From contig JAUILJ010000243.1 in NCBI GenBank assembly GCA_030433055.1, positions 1-9,291 on the forward strand: a stretch of 9,291 nt of DNA, in the 5' to 3' direction. Origin of the DNA: Polyangia bacterium (GTDB taxonomy: Bacteria > Myxococcota_A > Polyangia > Polyangiales > Polyangiaceae). Under the pieces are notes generated by a model. That model did no database searches, was not told where the DNA came from, and worked only from the letters and a program-made list of their open reading frames with translations. Made by a program: the position numbers and the translations under genes. Of this stretch, positions 1-5,768 are shown piece after piece (position 1 is the stretch's first letter; the number at the start of each line of letters is the position of its first letter).

Positions 1-830
1 TGGATCCCAGTCAGCTGGAGCGCCAAGTGGAAGAGGTGCGAGGGGAGTACCTGTATCGTCTGCGGGGTAACTTGATCCCCCTGGTCTACTTGGATCGGGT
101 CCTGCGTCTGCCCAGTGTGCCCCGAGACCCTTCGCTCGGAATGCATATCTTGGTTCTGCAGGCGGATGGGCGGCGCTTCGGATTGGTCGTTGACGATGTC
201 CTCGACAACGAAGAGATCGTGGTCAAGCCGCTGGGGCCTGAGCTGAAGTCGCTCAGGGTCTATGCCGGGGCCACCATCCGCGGGGATGGACGCGTGGCGT
301 TGATCCTCGACGTGCTGGGGCTGGCCCACGAGGCCCAGGTAGTGCTCGACTCTCAGCTGCGGGGACGTGACGCGGTGAAGCGCACCACCGGACCAACCTG
401 CGCCCCAACAGAGTCCGTGCTGATGTGCCGTTCCGCCGACGAGCGAGTGGCGATCCCGCTGAGACTGGTGACTCGGCTCGAGGAGATCGACGCCAGGGCG
501 GTAGAGCGAGCTGCCGGAGCGGAGGTCGTGCAGTACCACGGCGAGATCATGCCGCTCGTACGCCTGGCGAAGTTGCTCGGTCAAGAGGCGACGCCAGATG
601 CTGCGCCCATACAGGTGGTCGTCTACTCCTCCCACGACCACAGCGTGGGTCTGGTGGTCGACGAGGTGGAAGACATCATCGAACAAGATAGTATGTCCGT
701 GCGGAAAGGATCTGAGGGGTCGTTGTTCGATAGCGCTGTGGTGCGCGGCAAGGTCACGGACTTGCTCGACATCCGCGCGCTGGCGGCAAGCGGCAGCGAG
801 ACGCCGTTCGCCGCGGTGGGGAGCTTCTGA
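1..830 (+). CDS. cheA: Chemotaxis histidine kinase CheA, C-terminal part with two CheW-like domains (5' end outside window)
   Basis: The reading frame is open from the first complete codon at base 3, so the gene starts upstream; the GTG at 27 lies inside a domain and is not the start. Visible residues form two successive CheW-like (P5) domains. The first has the core YRLRGNLIPLV, then GLVVDDVLDNEEIVVKPLG and an RVALILDVLGL end, matching the regulatory domain of CheA. The second begins near base 410 and has a YHGEIMPLVRL core, GLVVDEVEDIIEQ, and ends in TDLLDIRALAA. In CheA these domains bind CheW and receptor tips and couple receptor state to autophosphorylation. The phosphotransfer, dimerisation and ATPase domains would lie upstream and are not seen, so a multi-CheW scaffold protein is a less likely alternative. 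It is the first visible gene of the operon and its TGA overlaps the cheW start by one base. Confidence 0.85.
   Translation, partial: DPSQLERQVEEVRGEYLYRLRGNLIPLVYLDRVLRLPSVPRDPSLGMHILVLQADGRRFGLVVDDVLDNEEIVVKPLGPELKSLRVYAGATIRGDGRVALILDVLGLAHEAQVVLDSQLRGRDAVKRTTGPTCAPTESVLMCRSADERVAIPLRLVTRLEEIDARAVERAAGAEVVQYHGEIMPLVRLAKLLGQEATPDAAPIQVVVYSSHDHSVGLVVDEVEDIIEQDSMSVRKGSEGSLFDSAVVRGKVTDLLDIRALAASGSETPFAAVGSF
818..823 (+). promoter_or_regulatory. Ribosome binding site of cheW
   Basis: GGGGAG lies six bases before the ATG at 830, inside the end of cheA. It supports that ATG, whose first base is also the last base of the cheA stop codon (TGATG), and suggests coupled translation. Confidence 0.55.
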
Positions 831-1252
831 TGGGCCAGCTTTGCACGTTCTATCTCGATGGTTCTCGATTCTGCATTGACGTCGCGCTGGTACAGGAGGT
901 CTTGCGACCGCAGCCTACGACTGCGGTGCCACTGGCCAGCGGGAAGATCCAGGGACTCATCAACCTGCGCGGGCGAATCGTCTCGGCCATCAACCTTCGG
1001 AAGTGTTTCGGAATGGATCCTGGAGGAATCGACTCTCGGGACATGAACGTCGTGGTTCGAGTCGGAGAGTCGGTGGTGAGCCTGGTCGTCGATCAGATCG
1101 GCGATGTGGTCGAGGTCGAGGAGCACCAACTCGAGCACGTACCAGACACGCTCAAGGCGAAGTTCTGCGACCTGGTGCAACAGATCTGCAAGCTGCCGAA
1201 CGATCTCTTGCTGGTCTTGGATCCGGCGCGCGTCGTGTCGGGGATGGAATGA
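830..1252 (+). CDS. cheW: Chemotaxis coupling protein CheW
   Basis: A 140-residue single-domain CheW, the usual length for the family. It is a cytoplasmic adaptor that links chemoreceptor tips to CheA. The protein opens with a beta strand typical of the family (LCTFYLDGSRFCIDVALVQE), carries the signature GLINLRGRIVSAINLR (conserved NLRG at residues 45-48), and has the second subdomain strand VVSLVVDQIGDVVEV. The C-terminus LLLVLDPARVV is the usual ending. Start ATG 830 has a good ribosome binding site and overlaps the cheA stop by one base; its own stop overlaps the next gene as ATGA. It provides the coupling function in addition to the two CheW-like domains at the end of CheA. Confidence 0.93.
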   Translation: MGQLCTFYLDGSRFCIDVALVQEVLRPQPTTAVPLASGKIQGLINLRGRIVSAINLRKCFGMDPGGIDSRDMNVVVRVGESVVSLVVDQIGDVVEVEEHQLEHVPDTLKAKFCDLVQQICKLPNDLLLVLDPARVVSGME

Positions 1253-2778
1253 CGAAGATGGCTACTACGACTCAACGGAAGACACGGGCGAAGGGCGCTG
1301 CCAAAGAAGTCACCGATGAGGTGGGGCGCAGCAGTCAGACCAGGATTAGCGTGATCCCGCTCCAGCGAGAGGCGGTGGCTTCACCCGTCTCCGAGCTCGA
1401 TGGGCTGCCAGTATGTTTGATGCGGCTGACTCATGACCTGTGCACCAGCTACATCAATGCCCGCGGGCGCCGCTCGCTGCGCACGATCGATGGCCTGCTC
1501 GACGTGCCGGAAGACCGACTGTTCCGCGTCTTGCTGGAACGCTTTCATGCGGATCCAGTCGAGTTCTACCGTCGGCTTCAGGACCCGAGCGAGGACCAGC
1601 TCCAGCTGCACTTGACCATCGAGGGCCTGGAGTGGGCCTGGGAGATCTCGCGATCTGACGCCGAGTTCGTGCTGGCCTGGCATGTGCGCCCAGCTGTCGC
1701 CGAGCTGCAGTGCCAGCTAAGTCGCCTGGAGTCCGCGCTGGAGCAGACGCGCCGGGAGGCCACCGCGCGAGAAGCCGCTTCAGCGAAACTCGTGGCGGAT
1801 GCAACGGAGCGCTCCCGAGTCGACGCCGCTAGCCTGCGCAACGACATCGATGCCTTGGTTGGGGCGCTGAACCGCGTCGCCAACGGCGAGCTAGGCCTAG
1901 AGTTGCCCCGCTTCGAGGACGCCACCGTGCAACGCGTGGTCGACGCGCTGGACCATCTACTCGGTGGTCTGAAGCGCAGCATCAATAGCCTGGAGACTAC
2001 CGCCGACAGCCTCGCTGCCTCTGCGGACCAGCTCACCAATGTCGGCGAGCGGATGTTGAGCGGTGCACACGCGACTCGTGAGCGGAGTGAGTCCGCGTCC
2101 AAGGGATCCCAGGACGTGCACGAGCACGTGCTCTCCGTGGCGACCAGCGCGGAGGAGATGGCGGCGAGCGCCCGCGAAATCGCGATCAGCGCGTCCAAGG
2201 CCGCTTCTGTGGCGACTCACGCCGTGGGGGTCGCGCAGTCGACGAGTACGACGGTGTCCGAGCTGGCCGAAAGCGGAGAGGCGATTGGCAAGGTCGTCAA
2301 GGTGATCAACTCGATCGCCGAACAGACCAATCTCCTGGCTTTGAATGCCACCATCGAGGCGGCGCGCGCCGGAGAAGCCGGGAAGGGCTTTGCGGTCGTC
2401 GCCAACGAGGTGAAGGAGCTGGCCAAAGAGACCGCCAAGGCCACGACTGAGATCGGAGATCGCATCGAAGCGATTCAATCGAATACTCAGCGCGTCGCTC
2501 GCGCAATCGATGAGATTGGGAGTGTCGTCAATCAGATCCACAGCTTCCAGGCGACCATCGCGACCGCGGTCGAACAACAGCACTCGGTCACTACCGAGAT
2601 CAGTCAGCGAGCGCTCGGGGCAGCCGAGTCCACCGCCGACATCGCCGAGAACACTCGGAGCGTCCAACACGCAGCGGCCTCCACCGCAGAAAGCGCCCAA
2701 GAGACTCAGGTCGCCGCGCGAGCCGTGGCCTCCACCGCGTTCGAACTGAAACGCATCGTCTCGGACTTCCGCGCCTAG
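1249..2778 (+). CDS. Soluble methyl-accepting chemotaxis protein with PAS-like and HAMP-like domains
   Basis: A 509-residue chemoreceptor starting at ATG 1249, which overlaps the cheW stop (ATGA). The frame is open further upstream, but that part lies inside cheW in another frame. An ATG at 1258 is a possible alternative start. Residues 1-45 are polar and Lys/Arg/Thr-rich. Residues about 47-150 look like a divergent PAS fold (ELDGLPVCLMRL near the start, LEWAWEISRSD near the end). A coiled coil covers about 150-200, a HAMP-like segment about 200-262 (NRVANGELGLELPRFEDATV), and the rest is the MCP signalling hairpin. The tip at 358-388 carries EQTNLLALNATIEAARAGE and GKGFAVVANEV, the CheA/CheW contact region. 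ATSAEEMAAS at E302/E303 matches the methylation-site consensus, so it is a likely CheR/CheB substrate. There is no hydrophobic segment and no CheR-binding pentapeptide at the C-terminus (IVSDFRA), so it should act in the cytoplasm. The ligand is unknown. Confidence 0.9.
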   Translation: MTKMATTTQRKTRAKGAAKEVTDEVGRSSQTRISVIPLQREAVASPVSELDGLPVCLMRLTHDLCTSYINARGRRSLRTIDGLLDVPEDRLFRVLLERFHADPVEFYRRLQDPSEDQLQLHLTIEGLEWAWEISRSDAEFVLAWHVRPAVAELQCQLSRLESALEQTRREATAREAASAKLVADATERSRVDAASLRNDIDALVGALNRVANGELGLELPRFEDATVQRVVDALDHLLGGLKRSINSLETTADSLAASADQLTNVGERMLSGAHATRERSESASKGSQDVHEHVLSVATSAEEMAASAREIAISASKAASVATHAVGVAQSTSTTVSELAESGEAIGKVVKVINSIAEQTNLLALNATIEAARAGEAGKGFAVVANEVKELAKETAKATTEIGDRIEAIQSNTQRVARAIDEIGSVVNQIHSFQATIATAVEQQHSVTTEISQRALGAAESTADIAENTRSVQHAAASTAESAQETQVAARAVASTAFELKRIVSDFRA

Positions 2779-2790
2779 GTCGCTCGCGCC

Positions 2791-3939
2791 ATGCAGCCTC
2801 TCTCCCAGCCCCTGCGCGTCGTGATTGCAGACCGATCGGTCGCGCTCCGCAGACTGATCGCGAGTACGCTCTCCGAGCTGCCGGGCTTCGGCGTCGCGAA
2901 CATAGCGGCAACCGCGGAGCTGGCGATCGAGCAGGTCGCTACCCGGGCGCCGGATGTCCTCGTGATCGATGTCCAGATGGCGGCTAGCGAAGTAATTGAG
3001 GCGGCGCGCGCCGCTTCGACGAAAGCGGTCATGGTGGTGTTGCTGGCGAGTGACACGGCGAAGGACACCGCCGCTGCCCTGGACGCCATGCAGGCAGGCG
3101 CGATCGATGTGGTGAGCAAGCTGCCGCGCGGCTGTCTCGAGCTCGAACTCAAAGCCTGGGTGAGTGACCAGCTGGCGCCGCGTGTGCTGGCCGCAGCGCG
3201 GGCGACGTCGGCAGCCCGGGGCGCCGTCGACTCGCTGTTCGCCAAGCGGGCCAGGCCCAGCCCGATTGTGTCGTCGCCCGTATCGCTGGCTGTGGCAAGT
3301 GCGTCCGGCCGCGTGCCTCCGAAGCAGGCGATTCGAGTCGTCGCGATCGGAGCGTCGACGGGTGGCCCGAAGGCGCTCGCTCAGATCCTACCGGCGTTGC
3401 CCAGTGAGTTTCCCGCACCGATCGTCGTGGTGCAGCACATGCCTGTGGGGTTCACCAGCCTGCTCGCCTCCCAGCTTGCCTCCATCTCACAACTGAGAGT
3501 GGTCGAGGCTGGAAGCGGTGACGCGCTCGAGGTCGGCACGGTTTACATTGCCCCAGGGAATCGGCACCTGCTCGTGATGGGGCACCCGGAGAAGTCGCAC
3601 CTAGAGCTGTCCGATGCTCCCCCGGAGCACTCCTGTCGCCCTGCGGTGGACGTGCTGTTCAGATCCGTCGGCACAGTCTTCGCCAGTCGTGCGCTGGGCA
3701 TCGTGCTCACCGGGATGGGGCAAGACGGATTGCAGGGAGCCATCGCACTGCGCGCACACGGCGCAAGGGTGCTCGCCCAGGACGAGGCGAGCAGCGTCGT
3801 GTGGGGCATGCCTGGTCTCGTCGTTCGGCACGGAATGGCCAGCAGCCGTCCGGTGCCCTTGCAGCGCATGGCTGCTCGGATCTGCGATGAGGTGCTGGGG
3901 CTTCCGATCGGGGGGAGGGACGCGCTCCCGTGTCACTGA
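2791..3939 (+). CDS. cheB: Chemotaxis response regulator / protein-glutamate methylesterase CheB with atypical receiver
   Basis: A 382-residue CheB of normal size. It removes receptor methyl esters and may deamidate receptor glutamines, opposing CheR. The C-terminal esterase domain (about residues 180-370) is complete: Ser189 in AIGASTGGP, His216 in VVQHMP, and Asp312 in LTGMGQDG form the known catalytic triad, with the YIAPGNRHL motif between. The N-terminal domain (about 8-115) is receiver-like, with the candidate phospho-acceptor Asp60 in VLVIDVQM and Lys110 in VVSKLP. However, the acidic pair reads Asp14-Arg15 (IADRS) where CheB normally has Asp-Asp, and the usual MP-x-MDG loop after the acceptor is missing. 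A Ser/Ala-rich linker joins the domains. The start ATG is 12 bases after the receptor stop, with only a weak AGGT as ribosome binding site. Its 3' end overlaps cheR by 10 bases. Confidence 0.93.
   Translation: MQPLSQPLRVVIADRSVALRRLIASTLSELPGFGVANIAATAELAIEQVATRAPDVLVIDVQMAASEVIEAARAASTKAVMVVLLASDTAKDTAAALDAMQAGAIDVVSKLPRGCLELELKAWVSDQLAPRVLAAARATSAARGAVDSLFAKRARPSPIVSSPVSLAVASASGRVPPKQAIRVVAIGASTGGPKALAQILPALPSEFPAPIVVVQHMPVGFTSLLASQLASISQLRVVEAGSGDALEVGTVYIAPGNRHLLVMGHPEKSHLELSDAPPEHSCRPAVDVLFRSVGTVFASRALGIVLTGMGQDGLQGAIALRAHGARVLAQDEASSVVWGMPGLVVRHGMASSRPVPLQRMAARICDEVLGLPIGGRDALPCH
3914..3918 (+). promoter_or_regulatory. Ribosome binding site deciding the GTG start of cheR
   Basis: GGAGG inside the 3' end of cheB, 11 bases before GTG 3930. 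It is a strong match in a G-rich stretch (3911-3919), with slightly long spacing. It supports the GTG, because no other start codon lies close by in that frame. Confidence 0.5.
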
Positions 3940-4754
3940 GACCACCAGACTTCGAGTTCGTGAGAGACCTCGTGTGGCGAGAGAGCGCCATCGTGCTGGG
4001 CAACGAGAAGGACTACCTGGTCAAGGCCCGCCTCACATCCCTCGCGCGGGTACAGGGGTTCGGTTCCCTCGAGCGCTTCATGTACGAGGTGCGGAACTCG
4101 CCCTCGTCGGACTTGCGTTTCCGTGTGGTTGAAGCCATGACCACGAACGAGACCAGCTTCTTCAGGGATAGCGTTCCGTTCGACGTGTTGAGGGAACACC
4201 TGTTGCCGAAGCTGATCCAGGAGAGGCAGGCCGAGCGTAGGCTGCGCATCTGGTCTGCCGGCTGTTCCTCTGGGCAGGAACTCTATTCTGTCGCGATGCT
4301 GATCGATCGGCACTTTCCCGAGCTCGGGAACTGGGAGGTCGAGCTGCTGGGGACCGATATCAGCGCCGAGATGATCAAGCGAGCGAAGCAAGCCACTTAC
4401 ACGCCGCTCGAGATCGCCCGTGGACTGGGTGACGACTACCGGAAGTACCTGGTAGCCGCGGGGCGAGGCTTCCAGATCGCTGACACGATTCGGCGGCGCC
4501 CGCGGTTCCTGCAGCTCAACCTGGTTGAAGACTGGCCCGACATGGGGGTGTTCGACGTGATCTTGCTGAGGAACGTCCTGATCTATTTCGACGTAGCGCA
4601 CAAGGCTGCGGTCCTCTCCAAGACGCAGCAGCGACTGCGTCCGGGCGGCTATCTGTTTCTCGGCGGAACCGAGACAACGCTCAACCTGCACTGCGGATTT
4701 CAACGCGTATTGGCTGACAGCGCCAACTGCTACCAACTTCGAGAGGCGACATGA
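3930..4754 (+). CDS. cheR: Chemotaxis protein methyltransferase CheR
   Basis: A 274-residue S-adenosylmethionine-dependent methyltransferase that methylates receptor glutamates; length is typical. The N-terminal helical domain covers about residues 7-68. The conserved TTNETSFFRD is at 71-80. The SAM-binding motif IWSAGCSSGQELYSVAM is at 107-123, where the usual GEEPYS is GQELYS. The acidic loop LLGTDIS (Asp143) contacts the SAM ribose, and FDVILLRNVLIYF is at 208-220. The C-terminal strand GGYLFLGGTE is standard. The GTG start at 3930 overlaps the cheB stop by 10 bases and is preceded by GGAGG. The stop overlaps the next gene as ATGA. No TPR or other fused domain is present. Neither receptor in the window carries a C-terminal tethering pentapeptide, so methylation is expected to be tether-independent. 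Confidence 0.95.
   Translation: MSLRPPDFEFVRDLVWRESAIVLGNEKDYLVKARLTSLARVQGFGSLERFMYEVRNSPSSDLRFRVVEAMTTNETSFFRDSVPFDVLREHLLPKLIQERQAERRLRIWSAGCSSGQELYSVAMLIDRHFPELGNWEVELLGTDISAEMIKRAKQATYTPLEIARGLGDDYRKYLVAAGRGFQIADTIRRRPRFLQLNLVEDWPDMGVFDVILLRNVLIYFDVAHKAAVLSKTQQRLRPGGYLFLGGTETTLNLHCGFQRVLADSANCYQLREAT
4741..4746 (+). promoter_or_regulatory. Ribosome binding site of cheX
   Basis: GAGAGG four bases before ATG 4751, inside the end of cheR. It supports the ATG that overlaps the cheR stop codon. Confidence 0.5.
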
Positions 4755-5212
4755 TCGACGAAAATCAGGTACGCGGGGCAACCCAAGAGGTGTGGCAAAC
4801 GATGCTCGGGGCCGAGCCACAGCCCGCTGAAGCAGTCCCAGCGGGTGGCTTGGTGTCGGCGAGCGTGAGTATCAGTGGTGCGTGGAGCGGGACCATCCTC
4901 ATGAACTGTTCCTCAACACTGGCGTCTCGGGTGGCTTGTACGATGTTCGAGCTCGCGCCTGGCGACCTCGATGACGATCTGATCGCCGATGCCATTGGTG
5001 AGGTGGTGAACATGGTGGGCGGAAAGCTCAAGGGGCTTCTCCCCAGCCCGACCACGCTGTCGATGCCGACGGTGATTCGGCACCTGCACGTCGAGGACAT
5101 TCGCTATCCTCACCAGGCTGCTGGTCCGCTGCAGACGTTTCTGGTCAATGGTGAGTCGCTGCGGGTTGCCGTCCTCGTCGGTGAGGCGCAAGCGGTGGCC
5201 GCCGTAGCGTAA
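4751..5212 (+). CDS. cheX: CheX-like chemotaxis phosphatase (CheC/CheX/FliY family)
   Basis: A 153-residue protein with the single CheX-type domain. Members of this family dephosphorylate CheY-P, ending the motor signal. After a polar N-terminal segment, the beta-strand part is seen as VSASVSISGAWSGTILMNC. The active-site helix DAIGEVVNMVGGKLKG follows, with the family's E-x-x-N catalytic pair at Glu84 and Asn87. Only one E-x-x-N helix is present, as in CheX; CheC usually has two. The rest (SMPTVIRH and the C-terminal strand SLRVAVLVGEA) fits the fold. The start overlaps the cheR stop (ATGA) and has GAGAGG upstream. No CheY is present in this window, so its substrate must be encoded upstream or elsewhere. 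CheX is the best name; another member of the wider family is possible. Confidence 0.82.
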   Translation: MIDENQVRGATQEVWQTMLGAEPQPAEAVPAGGLVSASVSISGAWSGTILMNCSSTLASRVACTMFELAPGDLDDDLIADAIGEVVNMVGGKLKGLLPSPTTLSMPTVIRHLHVEDIRYPHQAAGPLQTFLVNGESLRVAVLVGEAQAVAAVA

Positions 5213-5244
5213 AGTATCCGCCAGATCGGTCGTTCTGAAGCTCG

Positions 5245-5763
5245 ATGGCGAGACCTGAACCCACGGGTGTTGAGCGGACGTTCGCTGACTCTGAGTTGAT
5301 CGTCAGCAAGACTGATCTCAACGGGCGCATCACCTATGTGAATCGAACGTTCAGCGAGGTGAGCGGCTACTCCGAGGCAGAAGCCCTGGGCAAAGCTCAC
5401 AGCTTGATCCGTCATCCGGCCATGCCTCGCGTGGCCTTCGCGCTGATGTGGGAGACCATCCGCAGCGGCCAAGAGTTTTTCGGCTACGTGATCAACCTGT
5501 GCAAGAACGGAGACCACTACTGGACTCTGGCTCACGTGACGCCCTCGTTCGACGCCCCAGGCAACATCATCGGATACCACTCCACGCGGCGCGCCCCTGA
5601 TGGTCACGCCGTGGCCGCGGTGAAGCCGTTGTACGCGGATCTGCTCGCGGCAGAGCAGAGCGCGGCAAGTAACACTTCTGCGGTGGATGTCTCGATGGAG
5701 CTTCTCAACACCACGTTAGCGGAGAAAGGCGTCCGGTACGACGAGTTCGTGCTGACGATCTAG
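5245..5763 (+). CDS. Stand-alone Aer/CetB-type PAS sensor protein
   Basis: A 172-residue soluble protein. Residues about 14-120 form one PAS domain closely resembling the FAD-binding PAS domain of the aerotaxis receptor Aer: TDLNGRITYVNRTFSEVSGY, LIRHPAMP, FALMWETIRSG and CKNGDHYW. Compared with E. coli Aer, the residues at the positions of N34, R57, H58, F66, W70 and N85 are retained (here N33, R56, H57, F65, W69, N84), while the position of D60 is Ala59. The tail (about 120-172) is Ala-rich, may be helical, and ends in RYDEFVLTI. There is no HAMP, no transmembrane segment and no MCP domain, so it must signal through a partner. The receptor gene five bases downstream is the obvious candidate, as for CetB with CetA in Campylobacter. 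The start ATG follows cheX by 32 bases with no clear ribosome binding site. FAD binding and redox sensing are inferred from homology. Confidence 0.88.
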   Translation: MARPEPTGVERTFADSELIVSKTDLNGRITYVNRTFSEVSGYSEAEALGKAHSLIRHPAMPRVAFALMWETIRSGQEFFGYVINLCKNGDHYWTLAHVTPSFDAPGNIIGYHSTRRAPDGHAVAAVKPLYADLLAAEQSAASNTSAVDVSMELLNTTLAEKGVRYDEFVLTI

Positions 5764-5768
5764 CGTCC

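Noticed and set aside
27..29. GTG at 27 as a gene start
   Set aside because: The frame is open upstream to the window edge and the GTG falls inside the first CheW-like domain.
1003..1248. An upstream extension of the first receptor frame, open back to 1003
   Set aside because: It lies entirely inside cheW in another frame and its Arg/Gly-rich translation resembles no receptor domain. The ATG at 1249 forms the ATGA junction with cheW.
3933..4820. Long minus-strand open frame opposite cheR
   Set aside because: It is the reverse of strongly supported cheR and cheX coding sequence, and shows no recognisable domain; such frames are common in high-GC DNA.
5213..5244. Possible internal promoter or terminator between cheX and the PAS gene
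   Set aside because: The 32-base gap shows no hairpin, T tract or promoter-like hexamer pair.
5764..5768. PAS gene and downstream receptor as one gene broken by a stop codon
   Set aside because: The PAS protein has a natural-looking C-terminus (YDEFVLTI) and the next gene has its own ATG after five bases with a polar N-terminus; two genes fit better than a nonsense mutation.
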